Source of the DNA: Brevundimonas sp.
Lineage (GTDB): Bacteria; Pseudomonadota; Alphaproteobacteria; Caulobacterales; Caulobacteraceae
Reading direction: 5' to 3'
DNA length: 12,268 nucleotides
Assembly: GCA_015234495.1 (NCBI GenBank)
Contig: JADGMZ010000337.1
Coordinates: forward strand, 1 to 12,268
In this document: positions 1-7,957 of the stretch, piece after piece
Layout: each line of letters opens with the position of its first letter
How positions within the stretch are numbered: the stretch's first letter is position 1
Translations under genes and position numbers: made by a program
The notes under the pieces: generated by a model
Databases searched by the model: none
What the model saw: only the letters and a program-made list of their open reading frames with translations
Told to the model about the DNA's origin: nothing

Positions 1-951
1 GCGGTGGCCGTTGTCGATGATGTCGCGACGCAGGACGTGGGCTTCGCATTCCTTGAACGCCGTGGCGAACTTGGAGGCGTCGACGCCGTCCGGCTTCTCG
101 TCGGTCTTCACCAGGGCCTCGGCGGCCTTCTTCTTGGCCACGTCGACGCCCGAGCGGCGGTCGTACTTGCCAACGCGGGTGTAGGCGGCCTTGATGTCCT
201 CGCCGACCAGCGACTGGATCGAGGCGACGATGTCCGAGACGTCGTCGGCTTGGAAGTCGAAGGGCTCCTTGGCGGCGTGCTCGGCCAGGTCGATGATCGC
301 GTCGATCACCGGCTGCATGCCGCGATGCGCGAACATCAGGGCGTTGAGCATGATGTCTTCCGACAGCTCCCGGGCTTCGGATTCGACCATCATCAGGGCG
401 TCCTGGGTGCCGGCGACGACCAGGTCGAGCTGGCTGTCGGGCATCTGGTCGAGGGTCGGGTTGAGCACCAGCTCGCCGTCGATATAGCCGACGCGGGCCG
501 AGCCGATCGGGCCCATGAAGGGCACGCCCGAGATGGTCAGGGCGGCCGAGGCGGCGATCATGCCGAGCACGTCCGGGTCGTTCTCCATGTCGTGCTGGAG
601 GACGGTGACGATGACCTGGGTCTCGTTCTTGAAGCCCTTGACGAACAGCGGGCGGATCGGGCGGTCGATCAGGCGGGAGACCAGGGTCTCCTTCTCGGTC
701 GGACGGCCTTCACGCTTGAAATAGCCGCCCGGGATCTTGCCGGCGGCGAAGGTCTTTTCCTGGTAGTTGACGGTCAGCGGGAAGAAATCCAGGCCCGGCT
801 TGGGCGCGCGGCCGTAGACGACGGTGGCCAGGACCACGGTCTCGCCGTAGGTCGCCAGCACGGCGCCGTCGGCCTGGCGGGCGATGCGGCCCGTCTCCAG
901 CGTCAGCGGGCGTCCGGCCCACTCGATCGTCTTGCGTTTGATATCGAACAT
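1..951 (-). CDS. pnp: Polyribonucleotide nucleotidyltransferase (PNPase), N-terminal 317 residues, cut by window edge
   Basis: PNPase is a trimeric 3'-to-5' phosphorolytic exoribonuclease of the cytoplasm and RNA degradosome. The ATG at 951-949 opens a frame that runs without a stop to base 1, exactly 317 codons, so the 3' part lies outside the window. Residues about 12-145 form the first RNase PH domain, including the '[12 protein letters not shown]' segment at about 75-86 and '[11 protein letters not shown]' at 93-103, both typical of PNPase. Residues about 240-315 are the alpha-helical linker domain. The second RNase PH, KH and S1 domains would follow downstream. The Shine-Dalgarno is weak (AAAGACG-like, a few bases before ATG). 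The gene follows rpsO across a 252-bp gap with strong secondary structure, the classic rpsO-pnp arrangement. Family knowledge: pnp is autoregulated through its leader in enterobacteria; applying this here is inference. Confidence 0.97.
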   Translation of the reverse strand, partial: MFDIKRKTIEWAGRPLTLETGRIARQADGAVLATYGETVVLATVVYGRAPKPGLDFFPLTVNYQEKTFAAGKIPGGYFKREGRPTEKETLVSRLIDRPIRPLFVKGFKNETQVIVTVLQHDMENDPDVLGMIAASAALTISGVPFMGPIGSARVGYIDGELVLNPTLDQMPDSQLDLVVAGTQDALMMVESEARELSEDIMLNALMFAHRGMQPVIDAIIDLAEHAAKEPFDFQADDVSDIVASIQSLVGEDIKAAYTRVGKYDRRSGVDVAKKKAAEALVKTDEKPDGVDASKFATAFKECEAHVLRRDIIDNGHR

Positions 952-967
952 GTTTCGTCTTTCGTAT

Positions 968-990
968 CCCGCGGGCGGATTCCGCGCGGG
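968..990 (-). promoter_or_regulatory. GC-rich hairpin in the pnp 5' leader
   Basis: Read on the minus strand, CCCGCG pairs with CGCGGG (6 bp), and inside it CGG pairs with CCG around an AAT loop, with a two-base CC bulge on the 3' side. It ends 16 bases before the pnp ATG. Position and stability fit a leader stem that could control PNPase translation or decay. The pairing is visible; the regulatory role is inferred from known pnp autoregulation in other bacteria. Confidence 0.45.
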
Positions 991-1028
991 GTCCCATCAG
1001 TGGGTGGAGCGTCGGGCGTTCAGTCCTT

Positions 1029-1080
1029 CGGTCCATGGGCCGCCACGCCATCGCGACGGGCCCGGGAGGTATGAGGACCG
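1029..1080 (-). promoter_or_regulatory. Possible long-range paired region in the pnp leader
   Basis: The six-base blocks at 1029-1034 and 1075-1080 are perfectly complementary, and inside them GGGCC at 1037-1041 can pair with GGCCC at 1059-1063. Together they could fold a two-part stem in the pnp leader. In such GC-rich DNA, short inverted repeats occur by chance, so this is a weak call. Confidence 0.25.
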
Positions 1081-1144
1081 GTGTTCAGCCCTCGCGTCTG
1101 CGCCGGATAATCCCGCGGCGCGCGGTTTGGTTCTGGATGCGGAA

Positions 1145-1173
1145 CGAGGCGCGGACGTGACGCCCGCGCCTCG
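1145..1173 (-). terminator. Strong hairpin after rpsO: atypical terminator or RNA processing site
   Basis: Two 13-base arms (1145-1157 and 1161-1173) pair with only one G-U wobble around a three-base loop, beginning 30 bases downstream of the rpsO stop. On the minus strand a run of six T (1179-1174) lies before the hairpin, while only TT follows it. It therefore lacks the usual 3' U-run of an intrinsic terminator. It could be a leaky terminator, a 3'-end stabiliser of rpsO mRNA, or a nuclease entry site using the adjacent U-run. Confidence 0.5.
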
Positions 1174-1203
1174 AAAAAACTCTCCGCGTGTCTCCGCGCC
1201 CCC

Positions 1204-1473
1204 TTAGCGGCGCAGGTTCAGCTTGGCGATCAGCGCCGTGTAGCGCTCGCGATCGACCTTGTTCAGGTGGTCAAGAAGGCGACGGCGCTGCGAAACCATC
1301 TTGAGCAGGCCGCGGCGCGAGTGGTTGTCCTTCTTGTGGGTCTTGAAGTGCTCGGTGAGGTTGGCGATGCGTTCCGAAAGGATCGCGACCTGGACCTCGG
1401 CCGAACCGGTGTCCGCTTCGCTGCGGGCGTTGTCGGCGATGACTTCGTGCTTGCGTTCAGCCGTAATCGACAT
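1204..1473 (-). CDS. rpsO: 30S ribosomal protein S15
   Basis: S15 is a primary 16S rRNA-binding protein of the small subunit platform, contacting helices h20-h22 in the central domain and bridging to 23S rRNA. The 89-residue length is exactly the usual bacterial size. The family signature is clear: '[16 protein letters not shown]' at residues 21-36, then '[16 protein letters not shown]' at about 42-57 with the conserved HKKDxHSRRGL rRNA-binding segment, then 'RRRLLDHL' at 63-70. The ATG at 1473-1471 has a strong AAGGAG Shine-Dalgarno seven bases upstream, which fixes the start. The SD overlaps the truB stop codon and only 11 bp separate the two genes, so they are surely co-transcribed. S15 represses its own translation in several bacteria; I see no clear pseudoknot here and do not claim it. 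Confidence 0.99.
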   Translation of the reverse strand: MSITAERKHEVIADNARSEADTGSAEVQVAILSERIANLTEHFKTHKKDNHSRRGLLKMVSQRRRLLDHLNKVDRERYTALIAKLNLRR

Positions 1474-1480
1474 CGGGTAA

Positions 1481-1486
1481 CTCCTT
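1481..1486 (-). promoter_or_regulatory. rpsO ribosome binding site overlapping truB stop
   Basis: AAGGAG on the minus strand lies seven bases before the rpsO ATG and shares bases 1485-1486 with the truB TAA. It is among the clearest Shine-Dalgarno sequences in the window and suggests that rpsO is translated efficiently and independently of truB. Confidence 0.85.
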
Positions 1487-2417
1487 ATTGGAGGTTGAAT
1501 ACGCGGTCGGGTTCAAAGCGACCGGCCCGCAACTGACCGAGAGCGACGAGGGTCTGGCCCTGAAAGGCTGAAACGGTTCTGGAGCCCTCCCGAAGGCGGC
1601 TCTTCAACGTTTCGACCTGTCTGGGGAGCAGAACGATCGGCCGTCCCTGCCGAAGCGAGAAGGCGTCTTGATCCGTCACGGCCAGCTCCGGGATGTCGTC
1701 CAGGGCGGTCGCGACGGGAAGCAAGCCTTCCGAGGCGGCGTCCCTATGCACCAGATCGGTCAGGAAATCCAGCGATACGGCGTTTTCCGTCGAGAACGGC
1801 CCGACCCGCTCGCGGCGCAGGGCCGAAACATGCCCCTCGGCCCCCAGCGCCGCCGCCAGGTCGCGGGCCAGCGACCGCACATAGACGCCCTTGCCGGTCC
1901 GCATGGTGATTTCGACATGGTCGGGGTCGGCCGCATCGGTGACCGCCGCCTCATGGATGGTCACGCGGCGCGAGGCCAGCTCGAACGCAGTCCCGTCGCG
2001 GGCCAGGTCGTAGGCCCGCTGACCGTCCACCTTGATCGCCGAATGGCGCGGCGGAACCTGGTCGATCTCGCCGACGAAGGCGGGCAGGGCGGCGCGCACC
2101 GCCTCGACCGACGGCCGCACATCGGAGCGGGCGACGATCTCGCCCTCGCGGTCGACGCTGTCGGTCGAGACGCCCCAGTTGATGGTGAAGCGATAGACCT
2201 TCTCGGCGTCCATCATGAACGGCACCGTCTTGGTCGCCTCGCCGAGCGCGATGGGCAGGATGCCCGAGGCCAGCGGGTCGAGCGTCCCGGCGTGCCCCGC
2301 CTTCTGGGCGTTGAACAGCCGCCGGATTTTCGAAACCGCCTCGGTCGAGCCCATCTCCAGCGGCTTGTCGAGGCAGACCCAGCCGTTGACGACCTCGCCC
2401 TTCTTGCGGCGGGCCAT
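1485..2417 (-). CDS. truB: tRNA pseudouridine(55) synthase
   Basis: TruB converts U55 in the T-loop of elongator tRNAs to pseudouridine and also acts as a tRNA folding chaperone. The protein has 310 residues, normal for the family. The catalytic motif '[15 protein letters not shown]' at residues 41-55 contains the nucleophile D47. Further family blocks are '[15 protein letters not shown]' (75-89), '[17 protein letters not shown]' (120-136) and '[12 protein letters not shown]' (177-188). Residues from about 250 form a short PUA-like C-terminal domain. The open frame extends far upstream, but the ATG at 2417-2415 is chosen because the family N-terminus begins here and it overlaps the rbfA stop as TGATG. 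That one-base overlap and the weak SD suggest translational coupling to rbfA. Function is clear by homology; coupling is inference. Confidence 0.98.
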   Translation of the reverse strand: MARRKKGEVVNGWVCLDKPLEMGSTEAVSKIRRLFNAQKAGHAGTLDPLASGILPIALGEATKTVPFMMDAEKVYRFTINWGVSTDSVDREGEIVARSDVRPSVEAVRAALPAFVGEIDQVPPRHSAIKVDGQRAYDLARDGTAFELASRRVTIHEAAVTDAADPDHVEITMRTGKGVYVRSLARDLAAALGAEGHVSALRRERVGPFSTENAVSLDFLTDLVHRDAASEGLLPVATALDDIPELAVTDQDAFSLRQGRPIVLLPRQVETLKSRLREGSRTVSAFQGQTLVALGQLRAGRFEPDRVFNLQ

Positions 2418-2857
2418 CAGTCTTCGTCTTGGTCGGGGCGGGCGATGTCCGCCTGGACCCGCGGATCGTCCAGCAGGCGGTTGAGCCGCTCGGCCGCCGC
2501 GAAACTCTCGTCGTGACGGAAGCGCAGGTCCGGGGTGAAGCGCATGTCGATGCGCCGACCGAGTACGCCCCGAAGGAATTTCGCGTGGGCGTTCAGTGCC
2601 TTGACGATCTCGTCGACGTGGCCGGCAACGAGGGCGCTGTCGACCCCGGCGCCCAGAGGCTCGACGAAGCAGGTGGCGTGCTTCAGGTCGGGGCTCATCC
2701 GCACCTCGGTGACGGTGACCGACACCCCCTCCATGGCCGGATCGTGGATGTCCTCCTCCCGCAGCACCTCGACGAGGGCGTGGCGGATCAGCTCGCCGGC
2801 GCGCAACTGGCGCTGGCTGACGGTCCCGGCCTTGGGATTGGGTTTGCGGCTGCTCAT
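2417..2857 (-). CDS. rbfA: 30S ribosome-binding factor A
   Basis: RbfA is a KH-like cold-shock factor that binds the 30S subunit near the 16S rRNA neck and aids late maturation of its 5' end. The protein has 146 residues. The core runs from about residue 12 to 125: '[19 protein letters not shown]' (14-32), the '[19 protein letters not shown]' strand-turn block (47-65) and '[17 protein letters not shown]' (102-118), all standard RbfA landmarks. The alphaproteobacterial extended acidic tail ends in DQDED. The ATG at 2857-2855 has a GAGGA Shine-Dalgarno about seven bases upstream. The stop overlaps the truB ATG. A 60-bp gap separates it from the upstream DUF2459 gene. RbfA's usual neighbour infB lies about 2 kb upstream beyond three unrelated genes. 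Confidence 0.98.
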   Translation of the reverse strand: MSSRKPNPKAGTVSQRQLRAGELIRHALVEVLREEDIHDPAMEGVSVTVTEVRMSPDLKHATCFVEPLGAGVDSALVAGHVDEIVKALNAHAKFLRGVLGRRIDMRFTPDLRFRHDESFAAAERLNRLLDDPRVQADIARPDQDED

Positions 2858-2917
2858 GGTGCTGTCCTCGTCGCCTGTCGGGGCTCGGACCCGGCTGAAA
2901 AAGCGAAGGGGCGGGGT

Positions 2918-3634
2918 CTAGGCCCCGGGGGCCTCGGTGTCCAGTTCGGCCCGGTCGATCGCCGCCATCAGCTCGGCAGAGGCGATCGAGCGGAACGGCC
3001 GCACCGGCAGCCCCGCCGCATTCAGCACCCCCGCCGTCCAGTGGTTGCACAGATGGGCGATGGAGAAGGTCTCCCGGCTGGCGAAGAAGCGGGCGTCGTC
3101 CCCGTCGCGTGCGGCGGCGATGCGCGGTCCACCCCCGGACAGGTCCAGCGAGGCCTCGATGCGCGACGCCATGGCCTCGAACCCCTCCGGCGTCAGGCGG
3201 AAGCTGCGCCGGCCGTCCTCGGCGAACAGCCGGCGCGGGTCGCGCTGGGCCGGGTCCAGCATGATCACCGACGGATTGCCCGGCCGGAAGAAGGCCCGCG
3301 CCCCATCGGGCAGCCGGCCCTCCATCGGGCTCTGGTCGACATAGAATTTGGCGTCGCCCCAGCCGATCAGGATCCAGTCGCCGGGGGGCAGGGCGCCTAC
3401 GGCCCCGGCCAGAGCCCCCCCACGCGCCGCCAGCGCCGCCCGCGGCACGGCCAGGTCGGTGTGGAAGCCGTTGTCCAGCAGGTGCAGCTCCACCCCCGGG
3501 GCCCCCGGCGACGCCCGCCACCGGTCCATGTCGCCCGCCGTCGTCCACGTCCACAGCGCCGCGCCGAGGCCGATCACGGCGGCGACCACCAGGGACCGGA
3601 GGCCGGTGCGGGTGCGGGGGCGGCGGCTGGTCAT
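2918..3634 (-). CDS. DUF2459 / TIGR02117-family membrane-anchored protein
   Basis: I recognise this 238-residue protein as DUF2459 by '[14 protein letters not shown]' (51-64), '[10 protein letters not shown]' (89-98) and '[17 protein letters not shown]' (194-210). No biochemical role is established for the family as far as I know. A hydrophobic segment at about 12-33 would anchor it in the inner membrane, with the globular part probably periplasmic. The invariant-looking H58 and C196 could form a catalytic pair with histidine before cysteine, as in permuted NlpC/P60-like hydrolases; this is inference. The ATG at 3634-3632 is chosen because it overlaps the upstream stop as ATGA and precedes the membrane segment; the longer upstream open frame is a shadow. 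Translational coupling to the upstream gene is likely. Confidence 0.9.
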   Translation of the reverse strand: MTSRRPRTRTGLRSLVVAAVIGLGAALWTWTTAGDMDRWRASPGAPGVELHLLDNGFHTDLAVPRAALAARGGALAGAVGALPPGDWILIGWGDAKFYVDQSPMEGRLPDGARAFFRPGNPSVIMLDPAQRDPRRLFAEDGRRSFRLTPEGFEAMASRIEASLDLSGGGPRIAAARDGDDARFFASRETFSIAHLCNHWTAGVLNAAGLPVRPFRSIASAELMAAIDRAELDTEAPGA

Positions 3635-4302
3635 CGGGCGGTGAAACTCCAGACCCCGCAAAGGGTCGTCTCCGGGGTCTGCGGTCCCACGGCCGGTCCG
3701 CGGAACAGCATCAGGTCGACGCGGTCGCGGCGGTGCAGCAGGGCGGCGACGCCCGCCAGTTCGCCGCCGCACAGCTTCAGCGGCGCGCCGGCCCGACCGC
3801 GGCCGGAGGCGACGACCTCGCGCAATTCGATCTGGGCGTCGGCGGGGGCCTTCAGGCGGGCGGCGAAGCTCCGGCCCGGGGCATAGGCGTCGCGTCCGGC
3901 GGCGATGCGCAGCGGGCGGGTGCGGATCACGTCGCCGTTCTCGAGCCGCAACTCGGCCCCGGCCGCGACCAGCACCCCGGCGGCGGCGCGCGTCGCCTCG
4001 TCCGCAGGGCCGTAGGTCCCGGCCAGGGCGGCGTCCCATTCAGGGTCGGCGGCGGCGGGGCCGGCCTCGGGCGCGACCGCCGACTTCAGCCCCTCCAGTC
4101 CGTCGGCCGCGCCCGAGGGCAGCCGGCCGGCCCAGTCGGCGACCCGTCCCACGGCGGGCCCGGCCTCGTCGCGCAGGGTCTGCCAGGCCGCCACCGTATG
4201 CTTCTGCTCGATGGCCAGCAGGAACAGCACCATGCAGACGAGCGACAGGGCGCCGGCGAGGCGCTTCATCGCGGTCTGGGAACGGGCCGGGGCGGCGGTC
4301 AT
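3631..4302 (-). CDS. Hypothetical protein with N-terminal membrane segment
   Basis: I do not recognise a family. The 223-residue protein has a hydrophobic stretch at about 15-31 ('[18 protein letters not shown]') suited to a membrane anchor or uncleaved signal. An Ala/Gly/Pro-rich spacer (about 45-90) follows, then a probable beta-rich region. Two cysteines, C178 in 'LKLCGG' and C215 in 'TLCGVWSF', could pair in the periplasm. The ATG at 4302 is preceded by AGGG at about eight bases; an alternative ATG at residue 12 (4269) lacks any SD but would place the hydrophobic stretch nearer the N-terminus. The stop overlaps the DUF2459 ATG by four bases (ATGA), so the two products may work together. 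Codon use resembles the neighbours, giving no sign of recent transfer. Confidence 0.8.
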   Translation of the reverse strand: MTAAPARSQTAMKRLAGALSLVCMVLFLLAIEQKHTVAAWQTLRDEAGPAVGRVADWAGRLPSGAADGLEGLKSAVAPEAGPAAADPEWDAALAGTYGPADEATRAAAGVLVAAGAELRLENGDVIRTRPLRIAAGRDAYAPGRSFAARLKAPADAQIELREVVASGRGRAGAPLKLCGGELAGVAALLHRRDRVDLMLFRGPAVGPQTPETTLCGVWSFTAR

Positions 4303-4340
4303 GGTGCAACCCTAGCGAGGGTCGCGGGACAGGTGAACGC

Positions 4341-4853
4341 CTATCGCCCGATAGGGGCGCCGGCGTCGTCCAGTCCGCCGGCCGGCGGCGTCGCCCATTC
4401 CCCGCGCCAGGAATAGCTCAGCTGCACGCAATGGCGGAAGGCCCCGTCCGACCAGCGGCCGACCGCATGCAGGGTCAGCGGGCGGGCCAGACGGACCCGG
4501 CCCGACACCAGCCAGACCTCTTCCGCCCCCGGGCAGAGCGCCCGGGACAGGCCGCGGCCGTCGCCTTCGGGGGCGATGTGATAGATGCTGCTTTCGGTCG
4601 CGCCCGCCGGCAGGGCCCCGCGCACCGCGCCGGGTCCGCCGCGGCGGATGTCGGCGGACCCGCGCTGCGAGGTGGAGATGATCCGCCGCACGCTGATGGC
4701 GCCGAACAGGCCGCGATTGGCCTCCAGCGTGACCCCGCGCGTCAGGGCCTGGGTGACCCGGTCGGCGGCGTCATAGGCGAGATAACGCGTCTCGGCCGCG
4801 GCCGGTCCGGCGACGGCGGCGAGTCCGAGGGCGAGGATCAGGATGCGGCGCAT
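4341..4853 (-). CDS. Hypothetical secreted protein with Sec signal peptide
   Basis: This 170-residue protein begins with a textbook Sec signal peptide: basic MRR, a hydrophobic core at 4-15 and a probable type I cleavage after 'GPAAA' (residue 20). The mature part would be periplasmic or extracellular. There is no lipobox cysteine. Two cysteines, C107 ('RALCPGAEEVW') and C142 ('FRHCVQLSYSW'), may form a disulfide. The C-terminal half alternates hydrophobic and polar residues ('EVWLVSGRVRLARPLTLHAV'), suggesting a small beta fold. I recognise no family. The ATG at 4853-4851 has only a weak SD. It lies 58 bp after infB, beyond a strong hairpin, and 38 bp before the next gene; it heads the three-gene envelope block. 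Confidence 0.82.
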   Translation of the reverse strand: MRRILILALGLAAVAGPAAAETRYLAYDAADRVTQALTRGVTLEANRGLFGAISVRRIISTSQRGSADIRRGGPGAVRGALPAGATESSIYHIAPEGDGRGLSRALCPGAEEVWLVSGRVRLARPLTLHAVGRWSDGAFRHCVQLSYSWRGEWATPPAGGLDDAGAPIGR

Positions 4854-4881
4854 GGGACGTTGATCCGTGAAGGATGGGGCG

Positions 4882-4907
4882 AAACGGCGGCGCCGGAGCG
4901 CCGCCGT
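4882..4907 (-). terminator. Perfect 10-bp hairpin after infB, short U-run
   Basis: On the minus strand ACGGCGGCGC (4907-4898) pairs perfectly with GCGCCGCCGT (4893-4884) around a TCCG loop, starting four bases after the infB TAG. TT follows the stem, giving a three-T run with the stem's last base. The stem is strong enough for an intrinsic terminator but the U-run is short, so partial termination or mRNA 3'-end protection is equally likely. Confidence 0.55.
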
Positions 4908-4911
4908 CCGT

Positions 4912-7887
4912 CTAGTCGAGCGTGCGCTTGACCTCTTCGACGGTGAAGCACTCGATGTAGTCGCCGGCCTTGATGTCCTGGAAGCCCTGGAAATGCATGC
5001 CGCATTCCTGGCCCGACGGGACCTCGTTGACCTCGTCCTTGAAGCGCTTGAGCGTCTGCAGCGTGCCCAGCTCCAGCACCACCACGTCCTCGCGGATGAT
5101 GCGGACCTTGGCGCCCTTGCGCACCACGCCTTCGGTGACCCGGCAACCGGCGATCTTGCCGGTCTTGGAGATGTCGAAGACCTGCAGCACCTGGGCGTTG
5201 CCCAGGAAGGTCTCGCGCTGCAGCGGCGCCAGCATGCCCGAGAGCACGCCCTTCATGTCGTCGAGCAGGTCGTAGATGATCGCGTAGTAGCGGATCTCCA
5301 CGCCCTCGCGGTCGGCGAGGTCGCGGGCCTGCTTCGAGGCGCGGACGTTGAAGCCGAGGATCGGCGCCCCGGCCGACTTGGCCAGCTGCACGTCGCTCTC
5401 GGTGATGCCCCCGGCGCCCGACATGACGGTCCGCGCGCGGACCTCCTCGTTGCCCATCTTGTCGAGCGAGCCGACGATGGCCTCGGCCGAACCCTGCACG
5501 TCGGCCTTGATGATGACCGGCAGTTCCGAGACCTTCTTGGACTGCAGCTTGGACATCATGTCGACCAGCGAGACCTGGTTGATGCCGCCGGTGGCCTTCT
5601 CGCGCTTCACGCGGGCGCGGTATTCGGTCAGTTCGCGGGCGCGGGCCTCGCTCTCGACCACGGCGAAGGGCTCGCCCGGGCTGGGCGCCTCGTCCAGGCC
5701 GAGAATCTCGACCGGGACTGACGGACCGGCTTCGGCCAGCTGGGCGTTGCGCTCGTCCAGCAGGGCGCGGACCTTGCCCCAGGCGGAGCCGGCCACGACG
5801 ATGTCGCCGCGGGCAAGCGTGCCGCGCTTGACCAGCACGGTGGCCACCGGGCCGCGGCCCTTGTCCAGCTTGGCCTCGATGACCACGCCTTCCGAGGTGC
5901 GTTCCGGATCGGCCTTCAGGTCCATCATCTCGGCCTGCACCAGGATGGCCTCGATCAGGCCGTCCAGATTGGTGCGGTTCTTGGCCGACACCTCGATGAT
6001 CTGGGTGTCGCCGCCCAGGCTCTCGGCGATGACCTCGTACTGCAGCAGTTCGTTGACGACCTTCTGCGGATTGGCCTCCGGCTTGTCGATCTTGTTGACC
6101 GCCACGATGATCGGGGCGTTGGCCGCCTTGGCGTGCTGGATGGCCTCGATGGTCTGGGGCATGACGCCGTCGTCGGCGGCCACCACCAGCACCACGATAT
6201 CGGTGACGGTGGCGCCGCGGGCGCGCATGGCGCTGAAGGCGGCGTGGCCGGGCGTGTCGAGGAAGGTCACCCGGGCGTCGTTGGGCAGGCGAACCTGGTA
6301 GGCCCCGATGTGCTGGGTGATGCCGCCGGCCTCGCCCGCGGCCACGTCGGTGGTGCGCAGGGCGTCGAGCAGCGAGGTCTTGCCGTGGTCGACGTGGCCC
6401 ATGATGGCCACGACCGGCGCACGCGGCGTGGTCGCCTCGTTGTCGACGGCGTCGGACAGGAAGCCGGTCTCGATGTCCGACTCCGAGACCCGCTTGACGG
6501 TCATGCCGTACTCGTCGGCGACCAGCTCGGCCGTGTCGGAATCGATCACGTCGTTGATCTTCACCATCATGCCCTGACGCATCAGGAACTTGACGATGTC
6601 GACGCCGCGCACGGCCATCCGGTTGGCCAGGTCGCCGACGGTGATGACGTCGGGGATGACCACTTCACGCGGCCGGTTCGGCGCGTCGGTCGAACCGCCC
6701 TTGCGCTTTTCCTTCTCGCGTTCGCGGGCGCGGCGGACCGAGGCCAGCGAGCGCATCCGCTCGGCGGCGTCCTCGTCCCCTCCGGCCACGGCCTGGATGG
6801 TCAGGCGGCCTTCGCGGCGCTTGGGCTCGCCGCGCGTGCGGCTGACGGCCTTGCCGGGACCGGCGTCCGAGAAACGCTTGTCGCGATCATCGTCGCGGCC
6901 GGCGCCGGCGGGACGGCCGAAGCCGGCGCGGACCGGACGGGCCACGGTCGGCTCGGCGGGCGGCTGGTTCGGGCCGGGACGGCCGCCGGGGCCGGTGCGC
7001 GGGCCGCCGGGACGGGCGGCGCCGGGGGCCGGACGCGGGTTGAGGGCCGAATAGCGGACCGGCTCGGCCGGGCGGGTCGGACGGCCGGTGCCCTGGGGCC
7101 GGTCGGCGTAGTTGCGCTCGCCGCCGCCCATGGCGGCTTCGCGGGCCGAGCGGCCGCCGAAGGCGGGGCGTTCGGCCGGGGCGCGGTTCGGCGACGGCGG
7201 CTTGGGCGCGCGCTGGCCGAAATTGACCACCGGACGGGCCGGCGGGGCCGGGCGGGCGGGCGCCGGGGTCGGAGCCGGCGTCGGCGCGGCGGCCTCGGTC
7301 GGAGCCGGGGCCGGAGTCGGTTCCGCCGGCTTGGCGGTCCTGGCGGCGGGCTTGGCCGGGGCGGCGGCGGCCAGCTTGGCGGCCTCGCTGCGGGCGGCCT
7401 CGGCGGCGGCCTTGGCGGCGGCCGCCTCGGCCTGGGCGGCGCTGGCGGCGCGATCGGCGGCGGCGGCCTGTTCGCGGGCGGCGGCGTCCTTGCGGGCGCG
7501 CTCCTCGGCGGCGGCGCGGGCGCGCTCGGCCTGTTGGCGGGTGGCCAGTTCGATGGCGCGGCGGCGCGCCTCCTGTTCGGAGGCCGACAGTCCGCCGGCG
7601 TCGCGCGAGGTCGCGGCCGGACGCGGCGCGGCGGGCGCCTCGGGCTTCGGACGGGCGACGTCGAAGCCCTGCGGGCGCTGGTGGCCCGGGCCGGCGCCGA
7701 CGCGGCGCTTGGTCTCGACCACCACGGTCTTGGTGCGGCCGTGGCTGAAGCTCTGGCGCACGGTGCCGGTCGAAACCGATCCCGCCTGCCGCGGCTTCAG
7801 GCTCAGCGGCGCGCGCGGCCCCGTCTGGGACGGAGTCCCGGCCGGGGTTTGCTGGCCGTCGTTGGTCTTGTCGTTCTCGTCAGTCAT
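4912..7887 (-). CDS. infB: Translation initiation factor IF-2
   Basis: IF2 is the GTPase that delivers fMet-tRNA to the 30S P site and promotes subunit joining. The 991-residue protein has the alphaproteobacterial layout: IF2-associated region at about 28-62 ('[11 protein letters not shown]'), an Ala/Glu/Arg-rich helical stretch (about 104-178), an Ala/Pro/Gly/Arg-rich linker (to about 355), IF2_N domain (about 408-467), then the GTPase. G1 'GHVDHGKT' is at 497-504, 'GGITQHIG' follows as G2, 'DTPGHAAF' starts at D544, 'NKID' is at 598-601, and 'SAK' serves as G5. Domains II, III and the tRNA-binding C2 domain complete it, ending in 'VKRTLD'. All catalytic motifs are intact. The ATG at 7887 follows a 79-bp gap with two hairpins; its SD is weak. 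Possible internal starts giving shorter IF2 forms, as in E. coli, cannot be judged here. Confidence 0.99.
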   Translation of the reverse strand: MTDENDKTNDGQQTPAGTPSQTGPRAPLSLKPRQAGSVSTGTVRQSFSHGRTKTVVVETKRRVGAGPGHQRPQGFDVARPKPEAPAAPRPAATSRDAGGLSASEQEARRRAIELATRQQAERARAAAEERARKDAAAREQAAAADRAASAAQAEAAAAKAAAEAARSEAAKLAAAAPAKPAARTAKPAEPTPAPAPTEAAAPTPAPTPAPARPAPPARPVVNFGQRAPKPPSPNRAPAERPAFGGRSAREAAMGGGERNYADRPQGTGRPTRPAEPVRYSALNPRPAPGAARPGGPRTGPGGRPGPNQPPAEPTVARPVRAGFGRPAGAGRDDDRDKRFSDAGPGKAVSRTRGEPKRREGRLTIQAVAGGDEDAAERMRSLASVRRAREREKEKRKGGSTDAPNRPREVVIPDVITVGDLANRMAVRGVDIVKFLMRQGMMVKINDVIDSDTAELVADEYGMTVKRVSESDIETGFLSDAVDNEATTPRAPVVAIMGHVDHGKTSLLDALRTTDVAAGEAGGITQHIGAYQVRLPNDARVTFLDTPGHAAFSAMRARGATVTDIVVLVVAADDGVMPQTIEAIQHAKAANAPIIVAVNKIDKPEANPQKVVNELLQYEVIAESLGGDTQIIEVSAKNRTNLDGLIEAILVQAEMMDLKADPERTSEGVVIEAKLDKGRGPVATVLVKRGTLARGDIVVAGSAWGKVRALLDERNAQLAEAGPSVPVEILGLDEAPSPGEPFAVVESEARARELTEYRARVKREKATGGINQVSLVDMMSKLQSKKVSELPVIIKADVQGSAEAIVGSLDKMGNEEVRARTVMSGAGGITESDVQLAKSAGAPILGFNVRASKQARDLADREGVEIRYYAIIYDLLDDMKGVLSGMLAPLQRETFLGNAQVLQVFDISKTGKIAGCRVTEGVVRKGAKVRIIREDVVVLELGTLQTLKRFKDEVNEVPSGQECGMHFQGFQDIKAGDYIECFTVEEVKRTLD

Positions 7888-7904
7888 CCGGTCGCTTTAC
7901 TCGG

Positions 7905-7925
7905 GATGGCGGGAGATCCGCCATC
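7905..7925 (-). promoter_or_regulatory. Perfect 8-bp hairpin in the infB leader
   Basis: GATGGCGG and CCGCCATC (7905-7912 and 7918-7925) are perfectly complementary around a five-base loop, ending 17 bases before the infB ATG. The pairing is directly visible. It could shape ribosome access to infB or mark an mRNA processing point; the role is inference. Confidence 0.5.
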
Positions 7926-7957
7926 GTCTCGTTCAAACACAAAAAGCCGTGCGGCGC

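Larger units (their letters stand above)
952..1203 (-). other. rpsO-pnp intergenic region and pnp leader
   Basis: This 252-bp gap carries no convincing gene. Its notable content is a near-perfect 13-bp hairpin just after rpsO, a possible long paired region in its middle and a GC-rich hairpin close to the pnp start, each listed separately. I found no promoter matching either the E. coli or the Caulobacter housekeeping consensus well, so pnp may be expressed by read-through from rpsO or from a promoter I cannot recognise. Confidence 0.6.

Noticed and set aside
710..1051. A minus-strand open frame starting upstream of pnp and overlapping its beginning in another frame
   Set aside because: No Shine-Dalgarno, Arg/Pro-rich shadow composition, and most of it lies inside real pnp coding sequence.
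1095..1135. GATTATCC-like -10 box for a pnp promoter
   Set aside because: No acceptable -35 element at the right distance and a poor match to the Caulobacter-type -10.
2898..2927. 5-bp hairpin over the DUF2459 stop (2912-2927) with a five-T run nearby, as a terminator
   Set aside because: The stem is short and the T-run begins nine bases after it, so it does not meet the usual intrinsic terminator form; the gap to rbfA is only 60 bp.
7934..7955. GCCGCACGGC followed by TTTTTGTGTTTG upstream of infB as an intrinsic terminator
   Set aside because: Only three base pairs can form with a sterically possible loop, too weak for termination. The U-rich run is reported as a possible processing site instead.
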